Positions 1 through 7,864 of a DNA stretch of 31,431 nucleotides are shown here, piece by piece (positions within the stretch are counted from its first letter, which is position 1; the number at the start of each line of letters is the position of its first letter). This stretch comes from an uncultured Ruminiclostridium sp. (GTDB taxonomy: Bacteria > Bacillota > Clostridia > Oscillospirales > Ruminococcaceae), in assembly GCA_910588335.1 (NCBI GenBank), contig CAJUQV010000029.1, forward strand, positions 1-31,431, written 5' to 3'. The notes below the pieces were generated by a model, which searched no databases, was not told the origin of the DNA, and saw only the letters and a list, made by a program, of their open reading frames with translations. The position numbers and the translations under genes were made by a program.

Positions 1-3
1 AAT

Positions 4-1101
4 TTATAGCTGAATTGTGAAACGCATCCCCGGCGGGGACTTCATCGGCTTAAAAAAATAGGGAACGTCCATAGAGGTCAAAAGCGTGTCCACGATATAG
101 AGGCCCAGGCCGTTGCCCCCGCTCTCCCGGCTCCGTGAGAAGTCTGGGCGATAGAACGGTTCAAACAGACGGCGGATTTCATCGTCAGGGATAGGCTTGC
201 ACTCGTTTTCGACCACAAGGCTGCGCCCCTCCATATAGACGGAAACATTTTTCCCGGCCTCCGTATAAGCGACAGCATTTGCGAGGATATTAGACACCGC
301 TTTACTGAACGGGCCAACAGGCAGCACAGCGGAAAACTGCTCCGGCAAGTCAAGAGAGAATGTAATTTGATGTGCCGCCGCAATCAGTTGGTAGGGTTCA
401 CATAGTTCCGCCAGCAGTTCAGACACATCAATCTGCTTTGGCGGTTCAGTGGCCAAATTCAGTTTGGAGGTTTCCAAAATCTCATGTATCATCCCGGAAA
501 GCTGCTCGACCATTTCTTTGCACTCCGGGAGATAGGTAGCATAGTCCTGATATTTTCCCACGCCTAAAATCATGTTTTCCAGTGTGGCGTTCAATGCGGT
601 CACAGGTGTTTTCAGTTCATGGGACGCCGCCCGCAGGAAGTCCACCTTGGCCCGCTCCATATCACGCACAGCGTCCTTTTCCCGCTCTAAATGTTCAATC
701 GTGGACAGTAGATTAGCATACAGATCATTGACGTTCTGCGCCAGTGTGCCAATTTCATCCTTTGTATGGATAGGGCAGCTTGCCCCGTGGTCTAATTTCA
801 TCATCTGCTCGGTTGACGCAGAAATTTTCTTGATAGGGTCGGCAATCGCTTTGGAAAACAGGAGAGAGCAAACAATGGAGATCAGCAGGGAACAGCTTAA
901 AGAGATTGGCAGGGCCTTTTCTACTGCCTCGGTCACAAATTGCTCCTGCCTGATGCTAATAACAACATCGTCCTGGGTCCTCACCGCAAGCTGCATCCGT
1001 GGGGCAAGCAGATAGATCAGCCCATGCGTGACAACAACGACAAGAAGCATGATGCTCATGGTATACAGGAATATCTTTGGAAACAGTTTTAAACGTTTCA
1101 T
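4..1101 (-). CDS. Two-component sensor histidine kinase (HAMP + HisKA + HATPase_c)
   Basis: A 365-residue membrane sensor kinase expected to phosphorylate the response regulator encoded just upstream. Two hydrophobic segments (about residues 10-32 and 64-83) enclose an extracytoplasmic loop of only about 30 residues. A HAMP-like linker follows (84-136, with the DEIGTLAQNVN motif), then the H-box RAASHELKTPV with the phospho-acceptor H161. The ATP-binding domain shows the N-box around N275 and the G-box GGNGLGLYIV at about 328-337. All catalytic motifs look intact and the gene is complete, with its TAA at the window edge. Its ATG overlaps the regulator's stop by 4 bp, indicating translational coupling. 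The short sensor loop suggests a signal sensed at or in the membrane, as in many cell-envelope or antibiotic-responsive kinases, but that is inference. Any target genes lie outside the window. Confidence 0.93.
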   Translation of the reverse strand: MKRLKLFPKIFLYTMSIMLLVVVVTHGLIYLLAPRMQLAVRTQDDVVISIRQEQFVTEAVEKALPISLSCSLLISIVCSLLFSKAIADPIKKISASTEQMMKLDHGASCPIHTKDEIGTLAQNVNDLYANLLSTIEHLEREKDAVRDMERAKVDFLRAASHELKTPVTALNATLENMILGVGKYQDYATYLPECKEMVEQLSGMIHEILETSKLNLATEPPKQIDVSELLAELCEPYQLIAAAHQITFSLDLPEQFSAVLPVGPFSKAVSNILANAVAYTEAGKNVSVYMEGRSLVVENECKPIPDDEIRRLFEPFYRPDFSRSRESGGNGLGLYIVDTLLTSMDVPYFFKPMKSPPGMRFTIQL

Positions 1102-1763
1102 GGCTGTACCTCGTATTTATAACCGATTCCCTTGACTGTTACGATACAGTCAAGTCGCAGTTTCTTCCGCAGATTTTTGATGTAGGTATCCACAATTCGA
1201 TCGATGATCGGATAGTCTGAGCCCCACAGTTTGTCCAAAATCTGTGAACGGGTCAGCACCATTCCCCTATGCTCTACCAACAGCCGGAGCAAATCAATTT
1301 CCTTGGGCATGATGTCGATTTTCCCGCCGCTGTCACTGGCGGTATAGCCGGAGAAGTCAACGGTCACATCGCCGAAGGTTATAGTTTGGGGTAATGGGAC
1401 CTGCCCACTCCGCCGCAGAAGGGCGGTAATCCGCCTCCCCAGCAATACCATAGAAAAGGGCTTTGTCATATAATCGTCGGCCTGCTCGTCAAAACTTCTG
1501 ACTTGGGTATATTCGTCCTCAAGAGCTGTAAGCATCAGAACGGGTGTTGTACTTGTCCGCCGTATCTCATGCAGAATGGACAGTCCGCTGACGCGGGGCA
1601 GCATAATGTCAAGCACAACAAGGTCAATGCTGTTCTCACGGAAAAGCTGTAACGCCTCCCCACCGTCATAAGCAGGGATGATCTTGTGGCCTGCGGATTT
1701 TAGATACTCGCAGATTGCGTCGTTGGTTTTGCGGTCGTCCTCAACAATTAGCAATGTTGTCAT
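1098..1763 (-). CDS. OmpR/PhoB-family response regulator
   Basis: A 221-residue DNA-binding response regulator, the partner of the overlapping histidine kinase. The receiver domain (about 1-115) has the acidic pair D9/D10, the phospho-acceptor D52 in VLDIMLP, T79 in the LTA motif and K101 in DDYMTKPF. The C-terminal winged helix (about 125-220) shows the typical ending DTYIKNLRKKL...VKGIGYKYE. The start is supported by a strong AAGGAGG site about 7 bases upstream of the ATG. The gene is first in a two-gene operon. Its upstream flank carries the wreck of a different response regulator, so this pair may have replaced an older system at the locus. The regulated genes are not visible here. Confidence 0.95.
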   Translation of the reverse strand: MTTLLIVEDDRKTNDAICEYLKSAGHKIIPAYDGGEALQLFRENSIDLVVLDIMLPRVSGLSILHEIRRTSTTPVLMLTALEDEYTQVRSFDEQADDYMTKPFSMVLLGRRITALLRRSGQVPLPQTITFGDVTVDFSGYTASDSGGKIDIMPKEIDLLRLLVEHRGMVLTRSQILDKLWGSDYPIIDRIVDTYIKNLRKKLRLDCIVTVKGIGYKYEVQP

Positions 1764-1814
1764 TGTAGCACCTCCTTGGGAATAGTGTAATATGGGAATG
1801 TGGAATGGGTATGA

Positions 1815-1838
1815 AATTTTTGGGCTTTCCCAAAAATT
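1815..1838. promoter_or_regulatory. Perfect 10-bp hairpin upstream of the response regulator
   Basis: The arms AATTTTTGGG and CCCAAAAATT are perfectly complementary around a 4-base loop. The hairpin lies about 50 bases upstream of the response regulator start and directly after the decayed regulator fragment. A TATAAT-like box on the minus strand sits just beside it. It could be an operator, a weak terminator of the lost gene, or the junction of an insertion. The sequence does not decide between these. Confidence 0.45.
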
Positions 1839-1840
1839 AT

Positions 1841-2082
1841 AAATAGTTTTGTGATGTAGTCCGCCGCACTTGCCTCATATCCCGTATCCGATCACTCTCC
1901 TAACCATTGACAATCAGAGAGATCACAATTATCGGGTGTTCCGGCTTAATCAATTGTAACATCTCATAGTCATTTCCATCGGGCAAATTGGTGTTTAAGA
2001 GAACTAAACCAAATCCCTGCATGTATATAGCTTTGACTACTATCCTGACGTTCAGAGCAGAGGTCACGCCGGTCCGTCTGCG
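1841..2082 (-). pseudogene. Decayed response-regulator receiver domain fragment
   Basis: Minus-strand translation from 2082 reads a recognisable receiver domain. It includes FGLVLLNTNLPDGNDYEML, then KPEHPIIVIS, then an in-frame TAG (1900-1902). After the stop comes ESDRIR in the same frame, and after a one-base shift GYEASAADYITKLF. This matches the usual order LVLLDxNLPDGxGYE, KPEHPxxVxxLTA, ESDxxRGYEAGADDYITKPF. The phospho-acceptor Asp is Asn, there is a stop plus a frameshift, and both the N-terminal start and the DNA-binding domain are missing. The upstream break coincides with the palindromic repeat at 2084. It is not a copy of the intact regulator next door, because the receiver sequence differs. 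I am confident it is a response-regulator remnant; which system it belonged to is unknown. Confidence 0.85.
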
Positions 2083-2083
2083 A

Positions 2084-2182
2084 TTAATACTAATCCCTTT
2101 TAAAACTGTTGGATTAGTGTTTTGGGTGCAAGCCTTTTTTAAACTATGGATAAATCCATAGTTTAAAAAAGGCTTGGTATAA
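2084..2182. repeat. Palindromic intergenic repeat, locus A
   Basis: The element begins TTAATACTAATCCC and ends GGCTTGGTATAA, so both ends carry the TATAC(C/T)AA-type terminus in inverse orientation. Its right part (2130-2175) is a perfect inverted repeat with 22-base arms and a 2-base AA loop. The same arm sequences, AAACTATGGAT and TTTTAAAACTGTTGGAT, recur at 18413-18600. It directly abuts the truncated regulator fragment. No coding capacity is seen, so it is best read as a short non-autonomous palindromic element. Confidence 0.75.
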
Positions 2183-2231
2183 GTTATAGGCTAACATCTT
2201 GCTAAAATTTGAAAAAAATTAAAATCCCCTC

Positions 2232-2259
2232 TTGACAAAAAAATTTTTTATGATATAAT
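2232..2259 (+). promoter_or_regulatory. Sigma-A promoter for the HAD hydrolase gene
   Basis: TTGACA at 2232-2237 and TATAAT at 2254-2259 are both consensus, with a 16-base A/T-rich spacer. Transcription should start near 2266, giving a leader of about 90 bases. With the decayed regulator (1841-2082) and the repeat (2084-2182), this accounts for the gene-free stretch 1764-2357. Confidence 0.8.
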
Positions 2260-2357
2260 GTTACGAAATATACAAAAAACACCCACATTTTTAAAAAGTC
2301 AGAACTTGTTCTCATTGTATTGTATCATCAATCATAAATGGAAAAAGGCGGTAAAAA

Positions 2358-3143
2358 ATGAAAAAACCTAAGCTGATAATAACCGATTTGGACGGAACGC
2401 TGCTCAGAAACGACAAAACTCTTTCGGAGTACACGATCACAGTGCTCAAAAAAATAAAAGCACAAGGCGTACCTATATGTATAGCCACGGCAAGAGGACG
2501 CACCAACGCAATACAATACATAAAATCCGTTACCCCCGAAATTCTGATTTCAAGCGGAGGTGCCCTAATTCAAAAGGGAGAAAAAATTATATCGCAATTT
2601 TCCTTTTCGGCGCAGGATACCCAAAAGCTCATAGCAACGGCTTTTTCCCTTACGGATAATCAGTGTGAAATAACCGTGGACACCGAAAATCGACATTACT
2701 GGAACTATAATGAAGATCCGCACATTCTTTCACCGGATTGGGGCGAGATTGTTTATACGGATTATTCGGATTTTAACGAAGAATCACTTAAAATATGCGT
2801 CAAAACCGAAAACGAAAGTATTGCGAAAGCTATTGCGGAAAGCGTTAAGGAATGCAATTACGTAAAATTCTCCGACGGGGACTGGTATAAATATACCTAT
2901 TCCGCGGCAACCAAGGCAAATGCCGTAAAGGAAATTTCCCGAAAGATGAATATTCCGCTTAGCGATATGGCGGCCTTCGGGGACGATTATGTTGACATTG
3001 AAATGATAAAGCTCTGCGGGATAGGAATTGCGGTGAAGAACGCGATACCGGAAGTAAAGGATGCGTCCGATTATGTGACGGAGAGCAATGAAAACGACGG
3101 AGTGGCAAGGTTTATTGAAGATTATTTTATAAACACTAACTAA
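2358..3143 (+). CDS. Cof-type HAD-superfamily phosphatase
   Basis: A 261-residue cytoplasmic HAD hydrolase of the IIB (Cof) type. Motif I is ITDLDGTLL with nucleophile D10 and acid/base D12. Motif II is the T of IATARG near residue 44. The conserved Lys lies in TKANAVKEI, and motif IV is FGDDYVDIEM. The large cap between motifs II and III is typical of this subfamily, which usually dephosphorylates sugar phosphates, flavin precursors or pyridoxal phosphate. The substrate cannot be read from the sequence. The ATG is preceded by AAGGCGG. The gene is monocistronic, with a consensus promoter upstream and a terminator 4 bases after the stop shared with the converging fatty acid operon. Confidence 0.93.
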   Translation: MKKPKLIITDLDGTLLRNDKTLSEYTITVLKKIKAQGVPICIATARGRTNAIQYIKSVTPEILISSGGALIQKGEKIISQFSFSAQDTQKLIATAFSLTDNQCEITVDTENRHYWNYNEDPHILSPDWGEIVYTDYSDFNEESLKICVKTENESIAKAIAESVKECNYVKFSDGDWYKYTYSAATKANAVKEISRKMNIPLSDMAAFGDDYVDIEMIKLCGIGIAVKNAIPEVKDASDYVTESNENDGVARFIEDYFINTN

Positions 3144-3146
3144 AGC

Positions 3147-3189
3147 AAAAAATCTCCTTTGGCGCTTTCCTGCCAAGGGAGATTTTTTT
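3147..3189. terminator. Bidirectional intrinsic terminator
   Basis: A 17-base stem starting AAAAAATCTCC pairs with a partner ending GGGAGATTTTTT across an 8-base loop, with one G-T wobble. A-tract and T-tract on the two sides make it work in both directions. It ends the HAD gene (plus) and the fatty acid operon after acpP (minus). Confidence 0.92.
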
Positions 3190-3204
3190 ACGTTTACGAA
3201 AAGC

Positions 3205-3435
3205 TCAATCTATATTTTCTTCGATGTACTTAACGATATCGCCTACCGTCTTGATATTCTCAACCTGATCGTCGGGAATCTCAATGTCAAATTCTTCCTC
3301 AAAGCTCATGACCAGATCCACAATGTCAAGGCTGTCCGCGCCTAAATCGTCCTGAATAACGGCGTCCTTGGTAACCTTGTCCTCTTCAACGTCAAGCTGA
3401 TCCATAATGATAGATCTTACCTTTTCAAATACCAT
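3205..3435 (-). CDS. acpP: Acyl carrier protein
   Basis: A 76-residue acidic carrier protein that holds growing acyl chains on a 4'-phosphopantetheine arm. The attachment site is S35 in LGADSLDIVDL. The rest matches the ACP four-helix pattern, including FEEEFDIEIPDD and the ending KTVGDIVKYIEENI. A GGAGG ribosome site lies 8-9 bases before the ATG. It is the last gene of the fatty acid operon, 57 bases after accA and just before the bidirectional terminator. In many Clostridia acpP sits early in the cluster (near fabK/fabD or fabF), so the terminal position is a layout difference. Holo-ACP synthase is not in the window. Confidence 0.97.
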   Translation of the reverse strand: MVFEKVRSIIMDQLDVEEDKVTKDAVIQDDLGADSLDIVDLVMSFEEEFDIEIPDDQVENIKTVGDIVKYIEENID

Positions 3436-3492
3436 AATTAAATTTCCTCCAGTAATTTTAAAATTAATAATTATATAACGGATGTTTTAAGG

Positions 3493-4296
3493 CTATTCCT
3501 CAAACATTCCGATTTTCCTGAATTTATTATACCTATTTTCGAGCGTTATGTCAATATCCGTTTTTGAAATTCTTGAAATTGCTTCGGATAAATATTCACC
3601 AATATTCGACGCGGTAAATTTCATATCGTTCTGCGCTCCGCCCGCCGCTTCGGGAATTATTTTATCACACACGCCGAAGCCCAGAAGATCCTCTGCGGTG
3701 ATTTTCATCAGCTCGCAGGCTTCTTTTTCTCTTCCGGGATCCTTCCAGAGTATGGAAGCGAAGCCGCGGGGGGAAATAACCGAATACAAAGCGTTTTCCA
3801 ACATGGCAAGCTCGTCGCACACCGCAAGAGCCAAGGCTCCGCCGCTTCCTCCCTCGCCTAACACAACGGACACAACGGGGGTTCTCAATGTCATAAATTC
3901 CATCAAGTTTCTTGCTATTGCTTCACCTTGCCCCCTTTTTTCCGCTTCAATGCCGCAGAAAGCGCCGGGCGTATCCACAAGACATATCACAGGGCGGTGA
4001 AACTTTTCAGCCTCTTTTGCCAATCTCAGCGCCTTTCGGTATCCTTCGGGGTGGGGCATGGAAAAGTTGGTGCGCTTATTTTCCTCTATATTCCTGCCCT
4101 TTACCTGCGCCAATATTGTGACGGGAACGCTGTTCAGAGTGGCTATTCCGCCCAGTATGGCGTGATCGTCTCCGAAATGACGGTCTCCGTGAAGCTCTAA
4201 AAAGTTATTGAAAATAACAGGAATGTAATCGCTGACCGTGGGGCGGTTTTTATGCCGTATAAGGGCGAGCCTTTCGGTAGCAGTAAGCTTGTTCAT
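3493..4296 (-). CDS. accA: Acetyl-CoA carboxylase carboxyltransferase subunit alpha
   Basis: A 267-residue AccA, the shorter Firmicutes form. With AccD it transfers the carboxyl group from biotin on AccB to acetyl-CoA, making malonyl-CoA. Diagnostic segments are LHGDRHFGDD, VTILAQVKGR, the oxyanion-hole region LGEGGSGGALALAV and ENALYSVISPRGFASILWKD. The ATG lies 8 bases after the stop of the methyltransferase gene. AAAGGAGAA overlaps that stop and a closer AGGAAAG also precedes the start, so translation is probably coupled. In other genomes accA normally follows accD directly; here a methyltransferase gene separates them. Confidence 0.96.
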   Translation of the reverse strand: MNKLTATERLALIRHKNRPTVSDYIPVIFNNFLELHGDRHFGDDHAILGGIATLNSVPVTILAQVKGRNIEENKRTNFSMPHPEGYRKALRLAKEAEKFHRPVICLVDTPGAFCGIEAEKRGQGEAIARNLMEFMTLRTPVVSVVLGEGGSGGALALAVCDELAMLENALYSVISPRGFASILWKDPGREKEACELMKITAEDLLGFGVCDKIIPEAAGGAQNDMKFTASNIGEYLSEAISRISKTDIDITLENRYNKFRKIGMFEE

Positions 4297-4304
4297 TTAC
4301 TTTC

Positions 4305-5120
4305 CTATTCTCCTTTCGATTCTTTTGACGGCACTGTCTGTTTTTTGCATACAAATGTTCCGTATTCCTTCGGCAGTGTTAAAATACCATTTATAGTGTT
4401 TTTTTCCAGAACGTTTTTTATAATTTTTCTGTCGATTTCCAAAACTGACGACATACTTTCCATCGAACTTATGTAGTCAATTACGTCTTCAATATCTGTC
4501 ACTTCCAAGCGGTCTTCATAATCAAACCTTTGCACTTCGATAAAATGCTTTTTTAAAATATCATACCCGTTTTGCAGAGTAAAATTTTTATTAGTGCCGT
4601 CTTTAGCTCCGTATTCTTTCAGCAAGATTGAAATATGCGGCATTATTCCGTTTTCCCCGAAGGTAGCGCAATAAAAACTGCCTTTATCGGACAATACGCG
4701 GCACACCTCGTTCAGTCCTTTCTCCAGATCGGGCACGTGATACAGCATCATATTGGCGATAACTATATCAAAACTACCGCTTTTGTAGGGCAGGTTTTCA
4801 ATATCTGCCCTTTCAAAGGAAAGGTTTTTGCTTTCCCCCAATGTTTTCGTTGCAGCCGTTACCATTCCCTCGGAAATATCGGTAAGAAGGAGTCTTGAAC
4901 CATTATTAAGAAGATCAAGCTTATTTTTCCACATATTGCCGCTGCCGCAGCCAAGCTCTAAAATTGCGGAATTGGAAGGGATACGGTAAAGAGAAAACAG
5001 CCAGTTGCTGAAGCCTTGTTTGTTGACGGAGTATTTTTCGTGGAGAGAAATTCTCGCGTTTAGGTTGTCGGCGGTTTTGTACTGGGTTTTTATGGTTTCA
5101 GGAGAGTTCAGTGATGGCAT
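4305..5120 (-). CDS. Class I SAM-dependent methyltransferase inside the acc operon
   Basis: A 271-residue Rossmann-fold methyltransferase. Motif I is ILELGCGSGNMW (about residues 52-63). An acidic ribose-binding position follows in LLLTDISEGM. The segments SFERADIENLPYKSGSFDIVIANMMLYHV and RVLSDKGSFYCATF are typical of the UbiE/type-11 group of small-molecule methyltransferases. The C-terminal ~90 residues are less conserved and probably form the substrate lid. A GAGGT site precedes the ATG, 17 bases after accD, and its stop overlaps the ribosome site region of accA. It is therefore cotranscribed with fatty acid synthesis genes. It lacks clear signs of a cyclopropane synthase, and its substrate is unknown. 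Confidence 0.9.
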   Translation of the reverse strand: MPSLNSPETIKTQYKTADNLNARISLHEKYSVNKQGFSNWLFSLYRIPSNSAILELGCGSGNMWKNKLDLLNNGSRLLLTDISEGMVTAATKTLGESKNLSFERADIENLPYKSGSFDIVIANMMLYHVPDLEKGLNEVCRVLSDKGSFYCATFGENGIMPHISILLKEYGAKDGTNKNFTLQNGYDILKKHFIEVQRFDYEDRLEVTDIEDVIDYISSMESMSSVLEIDRKIIKNVLEKNTINGILTLPKEYGTFVCKKQTVPSKESKGE

Positions 5121-5137
5121 ATTTTACCTCTTCATTT

Positions 5138-6034
5138 TTATTTTTGCGCCTGTGCGATCGGTTTCTCCTTCTCATAATTATGCAGCTTCATAATCCGCGC
5201 CAATGTCCTTCTCATCATAGTCCTTTCAACAATCATATCCGCAAATCCGTTTTCAAGCATAAACTCCGCCGTCTGAAAATCATCGGGAAGCTGCTGCTTT
5301 ATGGTGTCCTGAATAACACGCCGTCCCGCAAACCCCACAAGCACCTTCGGTTCCGCAATGATAATGTCCCCAAGACTGGCAAAGGAAGCGTTAATACCAC
5401 CGGTCGTTGGATCGGTCAGCACCGTTATGTAAAGCTGCCCCGCCTGACTGTGCCTTGCGATTGCGCCGCTGGTTTTCGCCATCTGCATAAGGGAAACTAT
5501 CCCCTCCTGCATACGCGCCCCGCCGCTGGCAGTAAAAAGTATCACAGGAAGCTTCTGCTTTGTGGCATACTCAAAAAGTCGGGTAATTTTTTCGCCCACC
5601 ACGCTGCCCATACTGGCCATCATAAAGTTGCTGTCCATTATCCCGATACAGCAGCGATAGCCGTGTATATGGCATTCTCCTGTAACAACAGCCTCTTTTG
5701 TTTCACACTTTTGCTGCATTTCTCTTATTTTCTTTTCGTAATCGGGAAAGTCAATGGGATTTTTGCTGGTCATATCCCCGTAAAATTCCACAAAACTGTC
5801 CGCGTCTGCGGTCATATTCAATCTGTCACGCCATTTAAGCCGTGCGTGATAATTACAGGCGGCGCAGACTCTTCGGTTTTTCTCAAAGTCCTCCATATAT
5901 GCCACCGTACCGCATCGGGGACATTTAAACAGCAAATCCTGCGGTATGCTTACGTTTTCGCCCGTATCCTCGGCTCTGCCCGCCGTTTCCTCGCTAAAAC
6001 GCGCCTTTACGACTTTAAAAAGATCCTCAAGCAA
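5138..6034 (-). CDS. accD: Acetyl-CoA carboxylase carboxyltransferase subunit beta (TTG start)
   Basis: A 298-residue AccD that pairs with AccA in the carboxyltransferase half-reaction. The N-terminal zinc ribbon is visible as CPRCG...CAACNYH (C38, C41, C57, C60). The crotonase-like carboxyltransferase core includes FTASGGARMQEGIVSLMQMAKTS (quoted in part), VLTDPTTGGINASFASLGD and EPKVLVGFAGRRVI. The start is a TTG (6032-6034). It is chosen because AAAGGTGGT sits 8 bases upstream, overlapping the accC stop, and because the N-terminus LEDLFKVVKARF is as expected for the family. It lies 15 bases after accC, in the same operon. Confidence 0.95.
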   Translation of the reverse strand: MLEDLFKVVKARFSEETAGRAEDTGENVSIPQDLLFKCPRCGTVAYMEDFEKNRRVCAACNYHARLKWRDRLNMTADADSFVEFYGDMTSKNPIDFPDYEKKIREMQQKCETKEAVVTGECHIHGYRCCIGIMDSNFMMASMGSVVGEKITRLFEYATKQKLPVILFTASGGARMQEGIVSLMQMAKTSGAIARHSQAGQLYITVLTDPTTGGINASFASLGDIIIAEPKVLVGFAGRRVIQDTIKQQLPDDFQTAEFMLENGFADMIVERTMMRRTLARIMKLHNYEKEKPIAQAQK

Positions 6035-6049
6035 TTTATAACACCACCT

Positions 6050-7399
6050 TTATTTTTTAATCATATCCTTACGGTTAAGAAAGCCTATGTCAAAATCGCC
6101 CTTTTCAAAGTCGGGATCCCTAAGGAGATTAAGCTGAAAATCCACATTTGTGATTATTCCTTCTATAAGAAATTCCGAAAGCGCCACTTTCATTTTCTGA
6201 ATTGCTTCCGTTCTGTCCCTGCCCTTGACTATTACCTTGGCTATCATGCTGTCGTAATAGGGGGAAATTTCATATCCCTGATATACCGCCGTGTCTATTC
6301 GCACGCCGAAGCCGCCCGGCATATGAAGGGACTCTATTTTTCCGGGGCAGGGTCTGAAGCCCTTTGCGGGATCTTCGGCGTTTACCCTGCACTCTATGGC
6401 GTGCCCGTCCAGATGTACGTCCTCTTGTTTAATGTCCAGCTTCGCGCCGTCGGCTATTTTTATCTGTTCTTTTATAAGGTCAATACCCGTTACCATTTCT
6501 GTGACAGGGTGCTCTACTTGAATTCTTGTGTTCATTTCCATAAAATAGAAATTCCTGTCTTTGTCAACAAGGAATTCCACCGTTCCCGCGTTGGTATAGC
6601 CGCAGGCCTTGGCGGCTCTTACCGCCGCTTCGCCCATTTTTTTCCTCAGCTCCTCGTTCACTATCACGGATGGACTTTCCTCTAACAGCTTCTGATTCCT
6701 TCTCTGACATGAGCAGTCCCGTTCGCCTAAGTATACCACGTTTCCGTGTTCGTCCGCAAGAAGCTGTATTTCAATATGACGAGGGTCAACTATGAATTTT
6801 TCTATATAAATGTCATCGTTTCCGAAAAACTGTTTTGCCTCCTGTTTTGCGGCAAAGATCTTTTCCTCCAACTCCTCTTCGTTTTCGACGTTGCGTATTC
6901 CTCTTCCGCCGCCTCCCGCCGAAGCCTTAACCATAACGGGATAGCCTATTTCCTTAGCTACCCGCTTTGCCTGTTCCAGACTTGTGACAACTCCGTCGGA
7001 GCCGGGCACCACCGGAACATTGGCTTCTATCATTGTCTTTTTCGCGTTGGCCTTGTCGCCCATTGCGTCCATCGCTTTCGCGGTAGGCCCTATCCATTTT
7101 ATTTTACATTTGTCGCAAAGCCTGACAAAACCGCTGTTTTCCGATAAAAAACCGAATCCGGGGTGTATCGCCTTTGCTCCCGTTATCTCACAGGCGGCGA
7201 TTATTGCTTTCGTATTTATATAGCTGTCCTTGGTGGCGGCGGGACCTATACACACCGCCTCGTCCGCTATTTGGGCGTGAAGCGCGTTTTTGTCCGCGCT
7301 GGAATAAACCGCCACAGTTTTTATCCCCATTTCGCGGCAGGCTCTTATTATTCTGAGGGCGATCTCCCCTCGGTTGGCAATAAGTATTTTACTGAACAT
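6050..7399 (-). CDS. accC: Biotin carboxylase subunit of acetyl-CoA carboxylase
   Basis: A 449-residue ATP-grasp enzyme that carboxylates the biotin on AccB using ATP and bicarbonate. It shows the N-terminal ILIANRGEIALRIIRA, the ATP-binding Lys residues near K116 and K158, and the glycine-rich loop AGGGGRGI (161-168). It also has the catalytic stretch MEMNTRIQVEHPVTE (about 287-301, with R292 and E296), and the C-terminal RVNAEDP domain. The length matches the family. An AGAGGT site precedes the ATG. It lies between fabZ and accD in the canonical clostridial order accB-fabZ-accC-accD. Confidence 0.97.
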   Translation of the reverse strand: MFSKILIANRGEIALRIIRACREMGIKTVAVYSSADKNALHAQIADEAVCIGPAATKDSYINTKAIIAACEITGAKAIHPGFGFLSENSGFVRLCDKCKIKWIGPTAKAMDAMGDKANAKKTMIEANVPVVPGSDGVVTSLEQAKRVAKEIGYPVMVKASAGGGGRGIRNVENEEELEEKIFAAKQEAKQFFGNDDIYIEKFIVDPRHIEIQLLADEHGNVVYLGERDCSCQRRNQKLLEESPSVIVNEELRKKMGEAAVRAAKACGYTNAGTVEFLVDKDRNFYFMEMNTRIQVEHPVTEMVTGIDLIKEQIKIADGAKLDIKQEDVHLDGHAIECRVNAEDPAKGFRPCPGKIESLHMPGGFGVRIDTAVYQGYEISPYYDSMIAKVIVKGRDRTEAIQKMKVALSEFLIEGIITNVDFQLNLLRDPDFEKGDFDIGFLNRKDMIKK

Positions 7400-7420
7400 C
7401 AGTATACCTCTGTTCTGTAT

Positions 7421-7849
7421 TTATTTTATGGCAAAGGTAATTTCGGCGGATACCGCCTTTTCGCCGTTTACGGTGCAGACTCCTTTGCCCACTCCCACGG
7501 GGCCTTTTACCTTTATTATTTCCACTTCGATGCGCAGCGTATCGCCGGGCACCACCTGTCTGCGAAATTTCGCCTCTTTCACTCCTCCGAAAAAGCCCAG
7601 CTTTCCCTTGTTTTCGGGCAGCGCCAGCATTGACACCGCACCGGCCTGCGCCATCATCTCAAGCATAAGGACGCCCGGAACTACCGGATAGTCGGGGAAA
7701 TGCCCCTTGAACCAGAATTCGTCCTCCTTCATATGCTTTGTGGCAACGACCTTCTTTCCTTCCTCCATTTCCTCAATGGTGTCTATCAGCAGAAACGGGT
7801 CTCTGTGGGGGATTATTTTTTTTATTTCTTCCTGTGTCATCAGAGGCAT
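7421..7849 (-). CDS. fabZ: 3-hydroxyacyl-ACP dehydratase FabZ
   Basis: A 142-residue hot-dog-fold dehydratase that removes water from 3-hydroxyacyl-ACP to give trans-2-enoyl-ACP. The signature IIPHRDPFLLID is at 12-23. The catalytic His/Glu pair is H50 in KGHFPDYPVVPGVLMLE and E64. It is encoded 15 bases after accB with an AAGAAAGGAA site. Only one dehydratase gene is present. Whether it also isomerises (as FabN does in enterococci) or a separate FabM is needed for unsaturated chains cannot be told from this sequence. Confidence 0.97.
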   Translation of the reverse strand: MPLMTQEEIKKIIPHRDPFLLIDTIEEMEEGKKVVATKHMKEDEFWFKGHFPDYPVVPGVLMLEMMAQAGAVSMLALPENKGKLGFFGGVKEAKFRRQVVPGDTLRIEVEIIKVKGPVGVGKGVCTVNGEKAVSAEITFAIK

Positions 7850-7864
7850 AATTCTTTCCTTTCT

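Noticed and set aside
5111..6685. A 524-codon open frame on the plus strand
   Set aside because: It runs antisense across accD and part of accC, both unmistakable. Its translation is basic and rich in His, Phe and Tyr without motifs, as expected for a shadow frame.
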